NCBI RefSeq assembly: GCF_029338235.1
Contig: NZ_CP119786.1
Location: 62,001-126,000, forward strand
Direction: 5' to 3'
Source of the DNA: Haloarcula rara
GTDB taxonomy: Archaea > Halobacteriota > Halobacteria > Halobacteriales > Haloarculaceae
DNA length: 64,000 nucleotides
Shown here: in pieces, positions 25,173 to 33,460 of the stretch
Layout: each line of letters starts with the position of its first letter
Position numbering within the stretch: position 1 is the stretch's first letter
Translations under genes and position numbers: made by a program
Notes under the pieces: generated by a model
Told to the model about the DNA's origin: nothing
The model's input: only the letters and a program-made list of their open reading frames with translations
Database searches by the model: none

Positions 25173-26536
25173 TGGGTATCACCAATCACGAGCCGCTGTT
25201 GCATGGGCGGTTTCGACCAGTCCATCGTCCCCGGGAACGGATTGTCGAACACCTCCCAGTCCTCGTCCATCGCGTCAGCGTCCACGAGACAGTCGTCGAG
25301 CCCGTCGACGATGGCGGATTCGTCCATTCCGGCACCGATGAAGACCAGTTTACTCTCGCGGTCGCCCCACTCGTCGTCCCACTGGATATCGGACCGCGAT
25401 TCGCGGTAGGATGCCTGTCGGGGTTCCGGAAGTGTCGCCGCCCATCGGCCGTTGACATCGACGTGAATCTCCGTCCCGGCCTGGCTCATATCCAGTGCGA
25501 ACCGCTCGCGACCGGCGACCCACATGTGGCCTTTCGAACGGACGACGGTCTCGGGGAACGAGTCGAGCCACGCGCGGAACCGCTCGGGGTGGAACGGTCG
25601 TCTGCGCTCGTAGACGAACGAATCGACACCGAACTCCTCGGGCGGGTGCAGATGGTCGTGTTCGTCGTCGTGGTCGTGTCCCTCATCGTGGTCGTGGACG
25701 TGTTCGTCGCCATGGTCGTGGCCGTGTTCGTCGTGGTCGTCGTGGTCGTGACCGTGACTGCCGTCATCCGTGTCGGCGTCATGCTGATGTGATTCGTGGT
25801 CCCCACCGGCCTCGTGGTCGGGCGAGAGGGCCTGTTTCCATCGGGAGGCGTAGCTCGCCTCGTTCCGGTCGAACCGACCGGTTCCGAGGACCCGCTCCGG
25901 GTCGACAGCGCTGTTGACAGTGCCGACGATGTCGATGTCGGGGTGCAGCGTCCGGAGGACGCGTTCGACGGCCCGTCGTTCCTCTTCGGAGACGAGATCA
26001 CACTTGTTGAGCACGAGTACGTCACAGAACTCGACCTGTTCGGCGAGGAGGTCGGAGAGTGGCCGTGCGTCGTCATCAGTCGACTTTATCGGGTCGCCCC
26101 GGACGAATGCCCGGTAGAACTGCGCGGCGTCGACGACCGTGACGGTCGTGTCGAGCTCGTACAACTGCGCGGCGCGTGCCGGTTCGAGAAACCGCTGTGC
26201 GATCGGGACGGGGTCGCTGATACCCGAGGCTTCGATGACCAGGTGGTCGAACTCGGCGTCGAAGGCGAGCCGGCGCAGCTCCTGGTCGAGTTCGTTCTGG
26301 AGCCCACAGCAGATGCAGCCGTTCGAGAGCTCCGTGATGCCATCGTCTTCCATCGAGAGTTCGGAGCCGTTCTCGATGAGCTCGGCGTCGACGTTCATCT
26401 CGCCGACGTCGTTGACCAGCACCGCGATGTCGTAGCGGTCGCCGCCCACAGTCAGCAGGTGGTTCAACAGCGTCGTCTTGCCGGCACCGAGCCCACCGCT
26501 CAGGATGGTGACCGGCGGCTGGTCGTCGATGCTCAT
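25169..26536 (-). CDS. COG0523 (CobW-like) metallochaperone GTPase, His-rich
   Basis: A 455-residue G3E GTPase with Walker A GGLGAGKTT (about 14-22), the COG0523 metal motif GCICC (about 73-77), NKCD and a C-terminal CobW_C domain. Between them a loop of about 60 residues is packed with His and Asp (from SHGHDHDDHDEHGHDH to DHLH), typical of zinc-handling members such as the ZNG1/YeiR/ZigA groups. It is coupled to its paralogue upstream (one-base overlap) and to moaB downstream. Likely role: zinc delivery or allocation under limitation. Confidence 0.88.
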   Translation of the reverse strand: MSIDDQPPVTILSGGLGAGKTTLLNHLLTVGGDRYDIAVLVNDVGEMNVDAELIENGSELSMEDDGITELSNGCICCGLQNELDQELRRLAFDAEFDHLVIEASGISDPVPIAQRFLEPARAAQLYELDTTVTVVDAAQFYRAFVRGDPIKSTDDDARPLSDLLAEQVEFCDVLVLNKCDLVSEEERRAVERVLRTLHPDIDIVGTVNSAVDPERVLGTGRFDRNEASYASRWKQALSPDHEAGGDHESHQHDADTDDGSHGHDHDDHDEHGHDHGDEHVHDHDEGHDHDDEHDHLHPPEEFGVDSFVYERRRPFHPERFRAWLDSFPETVVRSKGHMWVAGRERFALDMSQAGTEIHVDVNGRWAATLPEPRQASYRESRSDIQWDDEWGDRESKLVFIGAGMDESAIVDGLDDCLVDADAMDEDWEVFDNPFPGTMDWSKPPMQQRLVIGDTQ

Positions 26537-27753
26537 CAGTCGTCGGCCAAGGCAAGTTCGCGCTGGTCGTCCGGGCTGAACGGGTCGGGATACGCATCCC
26601 AGTCCTCGTCCATCTCAGCATCAGAGAGGACACAGTCGTCCAGCCGGTCGGTCAACGTCTCCTGGTCGAACTCTCGGCCGATGAAGACGAGTTCGGTCCC
26701 GCGGTCGCCCCACTGGTCGTCCCAGTCCTCTTTGATACCGGGTCGAGCAGCGAAGTATCGCTCCTGCTCGGCTTCCGGAAGCGTCGCGATCCACGTCCCT
26801 TTCGACCCGGCACGGACGGACTGGCCCGCTTTATCCAGCCCCATCGCGACGTCCTCGCGACCAGCCGACCAGAAGAAGCCCTTAGCGCGAACGACACCGT
26901 CCGGGAGGTCGGCGAACAGCCGAGCGATTCGCTCCGGGTGGAACGGTCGGTCGGCGTCGAAGATGAACGAGGTGACGCCGTGTTCGTCGGCGGCCGACTC
27001 GTGATGGTGACCGTGCTGGAGTTCTCGCTTCCAGCCGGCCGACTGACTGGCCTCGTCGAAGTCGAATCGGTCTGTGGCCAGTATCTCCGTCGGGTCGACG
27101 GCACCGTGTTCCGTCCGAATTATTTTCGCCCGTGGTTGGAGCGCCTGCAGGACTGCCTCCATCTCTTCCAGTTCCTCGTCGGGAACGAGGTCACATTTGT
27201 TGAGCAGGAGGACGTCACAGAACTCGATCTGGTCCATTAACGCCTCCTCGGGGACACGATTGCCCTGCGGTTCGATGTCGTCGTCGGTGAGCGCCTGGCC
27301 CGAGTCGAAGCCCTGCCAGAAACTGTGTGCGTCGACGACGCTGACCATCGTATCGAGTTCGTAGACGCCCGTGGGGTCGAACTCCGCGTCCTCGAACCCG
27401 CGAGCGAATGTCTGGGCCACCGGGATGGGTTCGCTGATACCGGAGGACTCGACGAGCAAGTAGTCGAAGTCCCGCTGGTCGGCCAGCCGGCCAACCTCGT
27501 CCAGCATGTCGCCCCGCAGGCGACAGCAGATACAGCCGTTCGACATCTCGATTATCTCCTCGTCGCTCTGTGAGAGTTCGGACTCGCGCTCCACGAACTC
27601 CGCGTCGACGTTCACCTCGCCCATATCGTTGACCAGGACGGCGGCGTTCAGTTCCCCTTCGCTCGTCAGCACGTGATTGAGCGTCGTCGTCTTGCCAGCA
27701 CCGAGACTACCGCTCAGAATCGTCACCGGAATCGGGGTGTTGCTCGAAGCCAT
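26536..27753 (-). CDS. COG0523 (CobW-like) metallochaperone GTPase, paralogue
   Basis: A 405-residue G3E GTPase with Walker A GSLGAGKTT, metal motif GCICC, NKCD and a CobW_C domain with the ending DEDWDAYPDPF shared with the paralogue. It lacks the long His loop and keeps only a short QHGHHHE stretch. It heads the operon. The start at 27753 lies 37 bases from the TATTATG-N16-CATAATA dyad, so NikR-type control is plausible. Confidence 0.88.
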   Translation of the reverse strand: MASSNTPIPVTILSGSLGAGKTTTLNHVLTSEGELNAAVLVNDMGEVNVDAEFVERESELSQSDEEIIEMSNGCICCRLRGDMLDEVGRLADQRDFDYLLVESSGISEPIPVAQTFARGFEDAEFDPTGVYELDTMVSVVDAHSFWQGFDSGQALTDDDIEPQGNRVPEEALMDQIEFCDVLLLNKCDLVPDEELEEMEAVLQALQPRAKIIRTEHGAVDPTEILATDRFDFDEASQSAGWKRELQHGHHHESAADEHGVTSFIFDADRPFHPERIARLFADLPDGVVRAKGFFWSAGREDVAMGLDKAGQSVRAGSKGTWIATLPEAEQERYFAARPGIKEDWDDQWGDRGTELVFIGREFDQETLTDRLDDCVLSDAEMDEDWDAYPDPFSPDDQRELALADD

Positions 27754-27789
27754 ACCTGAGTTATGAATCTACTAGATTAAAATACTAAT

Positions 27790-27819
27790 TATTATGCTGT
27801 TCTGGCCACAGTCATAATA
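27790..27819. promoter_or_regulatory. NikR-like operator dyad TATTATG-N16-CATAATA
   Basis: Perfect 7-base arms (27790-27796 and 27813-27819) are separated by 16 bases. The geometry is that of the E. coli NikR operator GTATGA-N16-TCATAC. It lies midway between two divergent genes, a COG0523 GTPase and a NikR-like regulator, and so could serve both promoters. Confidence 0.65.
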
Positions 27820-27851
27820 GCAATTATCAAATTAGGATTCTGAATTATTGT

Positions 27852-28280
27852 ATGAGCGTTGTGAGCATCTCGATGTCCGAGGCGCTACTCGACCGCCTCG
27901 ACACGTTCGCCGACGAGCACGGATACAGCGGTCGCAGTGAAGTCTTCCGAGAAGCCTCACGGACACTGCTCGAAGAGTTTCAGCAGGGAGCTACCGACGG
28001 CAGTGCCCACTCCTGCACGGTGACAGCAGTGTTCGACTACGGCCAGTCAGCAGTGCAACAGCAGCTGACTGGGATACGACACGAGAACGACGGCATTGTC
28101 TCTGGAACGACGCACGCACACGTCAGCAACGAGTACTGCATCGACTTGTTCGTGCTCAGCGGAACTATCGAAGAGATAGCCGGGTTCGTCAATACGGTTC
28201 GCGCGGTGCCCGACCTTCGGACGGTCGAGTATTCGATACTACCGCTCGGTGTCGAGCTCTCCGAGCAAGCCCTTCAGTAG
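27852..28280 (+). CDS. NikR-like ribbon-helix-helix metalloregulator
   Basis: A 142-residue protein with an N-terminal ribbon-helix-helix (SVVSISMSEALLDRLDTFADEHGYSGRSEVFREA) and a C-terminal ACT-like metal domain. The four high-affinity ligands of NikR are present at H77, H88, H90 and C96 (E. coli H76, H87, H89, C95). It is divergent from the cobW operon across an N16 dyad, so autoregulation and control of that operon are likely. The metal could be Ni or Zn. Confidence 0.88.
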   Translation: MSVVSISMSEALLDRLDTFADEHGYSGRSEVFREASRTLLEEFQQGATDGSAHSCTVTAVFDYGQSAVQQQLTGIRHENDGIVSGTTHAHVSNEYCIDLFVLSGTIEEIAGFVNTVRAVPDLRTVEYSILPLGVELSEQALQ

Positions 28281-28639
28281 AGTACGCTCAGCGTATCACA
28301 GAGAGAACCCCAACCCTGGGCCGAACACCCGAAAGTGGTCGATACAGGTGGTGCAGTGACCGGTGAGCATTCGCGCGAACGGAGTGAGCGCGATGCACTG
28401 AACGCTCGGCTTCGCCTCGCGTTCAGCCTTTTTAGCGTAGATTTTTCCGCCGAGTGGGTTGCGGGCCGACGGCCCGCAACCGAACGACGTAGCGGCTTCG
28501 CCGCCACGCGGTTCCCGCAGCGAACGAAGTGAGCGAGGAAACCCGAGGCGGAAAAAGGTACGTTTGCAGGCCTATCGAGCAACCAACTCAATCAGCTATC
28601 GACGAAAGAATCTCGTGAGTCTATGATACGTCTACGGCG
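28281..28639. other. intergenic region with strong hairpin
   Basis: No convincing gene is seen in these 359 bases between two NikR-like genes. A perfect 11-base-arm hairpin (GGTTGCGGGCC, loop GAC) occupies 28457-28481. It is preceded by a CTTTTT tract and by short inverted repeats of the type GCGAACGGAGTGAGCGC (about 28373-28391), repeated in variant form near 28520. The composition resembles haloarchaeal intergenic repeats. It may act as a bidirectional terminator. Confidence 0.45.
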
Positions 28640-29029
28640 TCAGTGTTCGGCGAGCAACATTAGTTTGACCCGACTCACAGCATCGAAATCGCGGAGCCGA
28701 TAGGTGAGCTGCCGGACACGTTCGGCCGGACCGCGACAGAACACCGTCTCGAGACACCACTCGCCCTCGTGAATATGGTTCGTCGTCGTGATGACGTCTT
28801 GGAACTGGTGTTGCACGTCGTGGACGTCCTCGATGACGGCCTCGTGGGTGTAATCGAACGCGATAGCGACCACGACGTCGCCCTCGATATCTTCGAGTCG
28901 TGTGTGTGCCTCGATATACTCCTGCATCGCTTCGCGGACACCGCGTGAACGCGAATCCAGCCCCTCTTCTTGCCAGGTGTCGTCGAATTCTTCGATCAAG
29001 TCGTCGGGAATATTGAAGCTCGTTCGCAC
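28640..29029 (-). CDS. NikR-like regulator, divergent paralogue
   Basis: A 129-residue ribbon-helix-helix protein (RTSFNIPDDLIEEFDDTWQEEGLDSRSRGVREAM) with an ACT-like metal domain. Ligands H74, H85, H87 and C92 are present, but the spacing from HxH to Cys is one residue shorter than in the other NikR-like proteins. It lies downstream of the second znuB on the same strand, 117 bases away. A regulator of the second znu operon is a reasonable guess. Confidence 0.82.
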   Translation of the reverse strand: MRTSFNIPDDLIEEFDDTWQEEGLDSRSRGVREAMQEYIEAHTRLEDIEGDVVVAIAFDYTHEAVIEDVHDVQHQFQDVITTTNHIHEGEWCLETVFCRGPAERVRQLTYRLRDFDAVSRVKLMLLAEH

Positions 29030-29145
29030 AGTGACTCACCCGCCTGGAAGTCGGCGTCGCTGACACCCACCGCTCGCAGCGGTTCGGGCAGTACACAGCT
29101 GTGACCAGCGACGCACAGGCCCGGTTCGACGCCGTCGGACCCCGG

Positions 29146-30180
29146 TCATTCGTCGTCTCCACCGTCCGGTTTGACAGTCTTCGAGGGAGACCTCGACACG
29201 TCTCGATTGTGCTTCCGACGCGCCTGCTCCCGTCGGAGTCGAACACCGACTTTCGCCGCGGCGTAGATGCCGATTGCGACGAGGACAATCGCACCACCCG
29301 CTGCGATATCGTAGATGTACGACAGTGTCACACCGATCGTTGTCGCGAGGAGGCCCGCACACACCGCAGCCCCGACCGAGCGCTTGAAGCCACGCACAGG
29401 TGTCGCTGCGGCCACCGGAATAACGAGCATCGCGGCGACCAGGATGACGCCCATTATCTGCATCGCCCCGACGACGACGACAGCCGTCAGAACGGCGAGC
29501 AACTGGTTGTAGCGAGTGACGTTGAGGCCTGCTGCACGTGCACCGACCTCGTCGAAGGTGACGTAAACGAGTGGTCGATACGCAACGGTGGCGACGACTA
29601 CCACGACTGCACTCAAGACCAGCAAGATTCCCGCGTTTAGCCGGGAGACAGTCGCGAGCGAGCCAAAGAGGTAGGCGTTGATGCCGACGGAGATACCCCC
29701 GTCAGTCGCGGTTATGAGGACGCTCCCCACCGCGAACGACCCCGTCAGCACGATAGCCAGTGACGTGTCCCGATAGGCGCCGGCGTAGTCGACCAGCGTC
29801 TGGACGAGCAACGCGGCGACGGCGGCGACGAACAGGGCCGAAAGCAGCGGTGGGACCACGACCGAATACGCGGCGTTGACGAACAGCCCTACAGCGACAC
29901 CGGCAAAGGCTGAATGTGCGAGGGTATCTCCAATCATCGCCATCTCCCGGTGGACGAGGAAACTCCCGACGAGTGGCCCGATGACAGCGATACAAATTGC
30001 TGCCAGATAGGCCCGTTGCATGAACGCGGAGCTCAGTATACCGATGCCAGTGAGCTCGGCGAGCAGGTCGAGGACGGTTCCCCACAGATCGTCGAGGAGG
30101 AACCGCAGAATCCGGTCGACAGTGCCGACCTGTCCGGGAGCCAGAAGCTGACCGAGTCCGGAAAAGAGAAGCGCTATCAT
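29146..30180 (-). CDS. znuB: zinc/manganese ABC transporter permease, copy 2
   Basis: A 344-residue ABC-3 permease with the family sequence REMAMIGDTLAHSAFAGVA and MGVILVAAMLVIPVAAA. It has about eight helices, and the C-terminus is a charged Arg/Lys tail. Its start shares a base with the znuC2 stop. It differs from copy 1 mainly in the periplasmic N-terminus and the tail, so the two are anciently separated paralogues. Confidence 0.9.
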   Translation of the reverse strand: MIALLFSGLGQLLAPGQVGTVDRILRFLLDDLWGTVLDLLAELTGIGILSSAFMQRAYLAAICIAVIGPLVGSFLVHREMAMIGDTLAHSAFAGVAVGLFVNAAYSVVVPPLLSALFVAAVAALLVQTLVDYAGAYRDTSLAIVLTGSFAVGSVLITATDGGISVGINAYLFGSLATVSRLNAGILLVLSAVVVVVATVAYRPLVYVTFDEVGARAAGLNVTRYNQLLAVLTAVVVVGAMQIMGVILVAAMLVIPVAAATPVRGFKRSVGAAVCAGLLATTIGVTLSYIYDIAAGGAIVLVAIGIYAAAKVGVRLRREQARRKHNRDVSRSPSKTVKPDGGDDE

Positions 30181-30917
30181 CAGTGGTGGTGTTCGAGGAC
30201 GGAGGTTGCGCCACCGTAGGCGTCCGCCAGCGCGTCGGTGTCGACGAACGCCTCGGGGTCGCCGTGGAAGAACAGCTCCCGGTTGAGACAGGCAATCTCC
30301 GAGGCGTGTGTCGTGACGATACCGATGTCGTGTTCGATGAGGATGATAGTGATTCCGTCCTGGTTGAGTTCGTGAAGCAGGTGATAAAACGCGTCCCGTG
30401 ACTCCGCGTCGACGCCGACTGTCGGCTCGTCCAGTGCGAGCAGGTCCGCCTCGGAGGCTAGCGCCCGGGCGATAAAGGCACGCTGGCGCTGTCCGCCCGA
30501 GAGCCGGCCGATGCGACGGTCGGCGAGGTCAGCGATATCGACCCGGGCGAGCGCGGCGTCGACTGCGTCGCGGTCCGCACTCGTGAACCGTCCGGTCAGG
30601 TTGTGCGGATATCGCCCCATACGGACGGCTTCCCGGACGGTAATCGGCATCTCGCCTGTCGTGTTCGTCACGTCCTGTGGGACGAACCCGATTCGTTCGC
30701 CGTGGCTGGACTCGTGGGCCGGATCGCCAAACAGTGTCACCGTCCCGCTGTCGGGGCGACGCAGCCCGATCATCAGTTCGAGCAGCGTCGTCTTCCCCGA
30801 ACCGTTCGGGCCGACGAGCCCGAGGAACTCGCCCGCCTCGACGTCGACCGTCACCCCCTCGACGACCGGGGCGTCGCCGTAGGCGAACGTGACGTCACTG
30901 ACTTCGAGGATGGCCAT
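30180..30917 (-). CDS. znuC: zinc/manganese ABC transporter ATPase, copy 2
   Basis: A 245-residue ABC ATPase from ATG 30917 (an upstream extension would run into znuA2). It has Walker A GPNGSGKTT, Q-loop VPQD, LSGGQRQR, Walker B LLALDEPTVGVD and an H-loop IEHD. The ATG overlaps the znuA2 stop (TAATG). It also ends in a short His tail (VLEHHH), as copy 1 does. Confidence 0.92.
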   Translation of the reverse strand: MAILEVSDVTFAYGDAPVVEGVTVDVEAGEFLGLVGPNGSGKTTLLELMIGLRRPDSGTVTLFGDPAHESSHGERIGFVPQDVTNTTGEMPITVREAVRMGRYPHNLTGRFTSADRDAVDAALARVDIADLADRRIGRLSGGQRQRAFIARALASEADLLALDEPTVGVDAESRDAFYHLLHELNQDGITIILIEHDIGIVTTHASEIACLNRELFFHGDPEAFVDTDALADAYGGATSVLEHHH

Positions 30918-32038
30918 TATGCGTCGAGTGCGCGCTCCAGCGTAGGAAGGTTTACGTTTTCCATGACCTCCACGTAGCCCCAGTCCTCGCTCTCCCACTC
31001 CTCGGTCAGCCCCGGCATCGCAGTCAGGGGCAGGACCTCTTTGGCGTCGGTTTCCGCGACGAGTTGCTCTGCGGCCTCCTGGGATTCAAGCGGGTCCGCA
31101 CAGATGTACTGCAGCCCGTGGGTTTCGATGACCTCCTGTGCACGGTCGATATCCCGAGCCGTCGGGCTGTCGTCAGGCGAGACATTGGTGAGCGCCTCGA
31201 TTGTGACACCGTACTGGTCACCGAAGTACTGGAACGAGTCGTGTCCCGCTATAAGGAGCACGTCCTGTGACGCCTCGGCGATGAGCGTTTCTACCTGTTC
31301 GTGGAGCGCGTCGAGCTCGTCGCTGTAGGCCTGTGCGTTCTCGACGTAGGCATCCTCGTTGTCGGAGTCGACATCGACGAATCCGTCCCGGACCGTCTCG
31401 GTCGCCGCTTTCACCCGGAGTGGGTCCATCCAGAAGTGCGGGTCCATGGACCCGTGGTCGTCCTCATCGTCTTCTTCGTGCTCGTCGTGGTGTTCCTCTT
31501 CGCTGTGGTGTTCCTCTTCGCTGTGGTGTTCCTCTTCGCTGTGGTGTTCCTCTTCGCTGTGGTGTTCCTCTTCGCTGTGGTGTTCCTCTTCGCTGTGGTG
31601 TTCCTCTTCGCTGTGGTGTTCCTCTTCCTCCTCCTCGTGCTCGCCGTGGTTGTGGTCCGCTCCGGCCTCAAGGAGGTCCAGTCCCGAGGTGACGTCCACC
31701 GCGTTCAGGTCCGGGGCATCGACATCGATGTCAGTGAGTATATCATCGACCCAGGGCTGAAATCCCTCCATCCCGTGCAGTAACAGCTCGGCGTTGTTGA
31801 TGTCTTCACGGACACTCGGTCCGGGTTCCCACCCGTGACCGTGCTGTCCGACCGGCACGAGGAGATTCGTCGACGTCGTGTCGCCGGCGACGTGTGCAGC
31901 GATATCCCCGAACACGAAAAATGAAGCCTGTGCTGTCTCTGATTCGGACGACGCTCCATCACCGATACAACCGGCGAGTGCGCCCGTACCGGCTGCCGCC
32001 GCCGTCGAGGCCAGCAACTGCCGTCTGGTGAGTTTCAT
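30917..32038 (-). CDS. znuA: zinc ABC transporter substrate-binding protein with HHSEEE repeat
   Basis: A 373-residue ZnuA with Tat-type signal and lipobox (LAGC), N-lobe VGQHGHGWEPGPS, metal-site pieces DPHFWMDP, AGHDSFQY and CADPL. The charged loop at about residues 130-185 holds seven identical HHSEEE repeats. Such loops in ZnuA gather Zn(II). It lacks the beta-rich insert of copy 1. Its promoter shares the TTATTAT-N14-TTAACAA pattern. Confidence 0.92.
   Translation of the reverse strand: MKLTRRQLLASTAAAAGTGALAGCIGDGASSESETAQASFFVFGDIAAHVAGDTTSTNLLVPVGQHGHGWEPGPSVREDINNAELLLHGMEGFQPWVDDILTDIDVDAPDLNAVDVTSGLDLLEAGADHNHGEHEEEEEEHHSEEEHHSEEEHHSEEEHHSEEEHHSEEEHHSEEEHHSEEEHHDEHEEDDEDDHGSMDPHFWMDPLRVKAATETVRDGFVDVDSDNEDAYVENAQAYSDELDALHEQVETLIAEASQDVLLIAGHDSFQYFGDQYGVTIEALTNVSPDDSPTARDIDRAQEVIETHGLQYICADPLESQEAAEQLVAETDAKEVLPLTAMPGLTEEWESEDWGYVEVMENVNLPTLERALDA
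31487..31630. repeat. 18-bp tandem repeat inside znuA2 (seven perfect copies)
   Basis: The unit gtggtgttcctcttcgct is repeated seven times without a mismatch (31487-31612) and a decayed eighth copy follows. It encodes HHSEEE on the minus strand. Identity at every third base shows recent expansion by slippage or recombination, not protein-level selection alone, so copy number may vary between strains. Confidence 0.95.
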
Positions 32039-32044
32039 AGGTAG

Positions 32045-32072
32045 TTGTTAATTCTGTATTCGAGTATAATAA
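32045..32072 (-). promoter_or_regulatory. znuA2 promoter with TTATTAT-N14-TTAACAA
   Basis: On the minus strand TTATTAT (32066-32072) and TTAACAA (32045-32051) are separated by 14 bases, six bases before the ATG at 32038. Element order and spacing are identical to the promoters at 22390 and 35321. Confidence 0.6.
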
Positions 32073-32160
32073 TCCTTCTATTCAAACTCATGGGCAATAC
32101 TAATAGATATTATCTATATCTAATCGATTGTGATAGTGGCCGCTGCCCGATATACCGTCG

Positions 32161-32595
32161 CTATGCCTCCGTAGAGCAGTCTGTGGCTGTGTGAGCGACC
32201 GGAACCAGTGTGTAATCTACAGAAACGTCCTCGTCGGCCCCCCTGACGGTCGCAACGAACGACATGAACACGTCGTACTCTGCTTCGAGGACGAATGTCT
32301 CTACACAGCCTGTGGCCCCTTTGAGGCAGTTGTGTGAGTTAGAGAGAATCGCCACCTCGAACTCGTGACGGATATCCATCATCCGGCGTTCTATCGCTGG
32401 TTCGTCGTATCCAAACACTGCAGAGACTGTCGCTAGGACTCGCTGCCCCTCGTATTCGGTCTGCTGATACTCTTCGAGCAATGACTGACACGCTTCTCGA
32501 ATGACCTCACTGCGTCCGCTGTACCCGTGTTCTTTGGCGAACGTATCGAGGTCGTCCCGGAGACGCTCCGTCATCGAGGAACTGACGATGGGCAT
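32161..32595 (-). CDS. NikR-like regulator with altered metal ligands
   Basis: A 144-residue ribbon-helix-helix protein closely like the one at 27852 over its N-terminal 45 residues (DDLDTFAKEHGYSGRSEVIREA). In the metal domain H77 and H88 are kept, but the usual second His of HxH is Cys (H-N-C, residues 88-90) and the last Cys is at 97. The site would be His2Cys2 instead of His3Cys. That change may favour Zn or Cu(I) over Ni. It stands alone between znuA2 and the NitT/TauT-type operon. Confidence 0.85.
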   Translation of the reverse strand: MPIVSSSMTERLRDDLDTFAKEHGYSGRSEVIREACQSLLEEYQQTEYEGQRVLATVSAVFGYDEPAIERRMMDIRHEFEVAILSNSHNCLKGATGCVETFVLEAEYDVFMSFVATVRGADEDVSVDYTLVPVAHTATDCSTEA

Positions 32596-32674
32596 ATATT
32601 AAAATATAAGTCGAAGATAATAGAGATAACGTTTTGAGAATTTGGAGTTAATAATTTTTGCCTTTTATACTCTC

Positions 32675-33460
32675 TTAACTAGTGTCAGTTACGTGGCTGA
32701 ATTCAGCCCGGATACATGCGACGTAGTCGACGAACTCCTGGGACGTCCGCTCGCGGGGGCGGTCAACGTCGACGGTCACTGTCGACTGAACGGACCCAGG
32801 GTCGTCATCTAGCACCACGATTCTGTCGGCTAGTTTCACCGCCTCGTCGATATCATGGGTGACGAAGACGACCGTCTGTTGGGTTTCGGCCCAGATATCG
32901 AGCAGTTCCTCGTGCAGTCGGTCCCGGGTACGGGCGTCTACGCTGCCGAAGGGCTCGTCGAGCAACAGTATCTCCGGGTCGACGGCGAGCGCACGAGCGA
33001 TACCGACGCGTTGTTTCATTCCCCCGGAGAGTTCCTTGGGATACGCGTCTTCGAACTCCGACAGGCCAACGAGGTCGAGAAGCTCCCGTATGCGCTGTTC
33101 GCAATCGGGACACTCACACGCTGGCCGGTCGAGGCCAAAGCGGATGTTCCCCCGGACCGTCCGCCACGGGAACAGCGCATACTCCTGAAAGACCATTCCC
33201 CGGTCCAGCCCGGGGTCGGTGACCCGGTCCCCGTCGACCAGAATCGAGCCACTGTCGGCATCTTCGAGGCCCGCTATTGTCCGCAACAGCGTCGTCTTGC
33301 CACAGCCCGACGGGCCGACGATACAGCAGAATTCACCCTCGCGAACGGAGAGGGAGACGTTCGAGAGTGCCTGAACGGAGTCGTAGGCCTTACTGACGCC
33401 GTCGACGACGATTTTCCGACCGGAGTCGGCCGGCTCCGACGACTGGTCACTTAGCGCCAC
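32675..33460 (-). CDS. NitT/TauT-type ABC transporter ATPase
   Basis: A 261-residue ABC ATPase: Walker A GPSGCGKTT, Q-loop QEYALFPW, signature LSGGMKQR, Walker B LLLDEPFGSVD and H-loop THDIDEA. These match the SsuB/TauB/NrtD subfamily. A CPDCEQR cysteine pair lies in the helical domain, which is unusual for the subfamily. It overlaps the permease gene by 10 bases. Assigned substrates of this family include sulfonates, nitrate, thiamine precursors and metals chelated to organic ligands. Confidence 0.88.
   Translation of the reverse strand: MALSDQSSEPADSGRKIVVDGVSKAYDSVQALSNVSLSVREGEFCCIVGPSGCGKTTLLRTIAGLEDADSGSILVDGDRVTDPGLDRGMVFQEYALFPWRTVRGNIRFGLDRPACECPDCEQRIRELLDLVGLSEFEDAYPKELSGGMKQRVGIARALAVDPEILLLDEPFGSVDARTRDRLHEELLDIWAETQQTVVFVTHDIDEAVKLADRIVVLDDDPGSVQSTVTVDVDRPRERTSQEFVDYVACIRAEFSHVTDTS

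Noticed and set aside
28274..28591. 105-codon minus-strand frame
   Set aside because: Composition follows the inverted repeats there. It has no start signal and no domain.
31487..31630. possible CRISPR-like array
   Set aside because: The repeats are contiguous 18-mers without spacers and encode HHSEEE inside znuA2.
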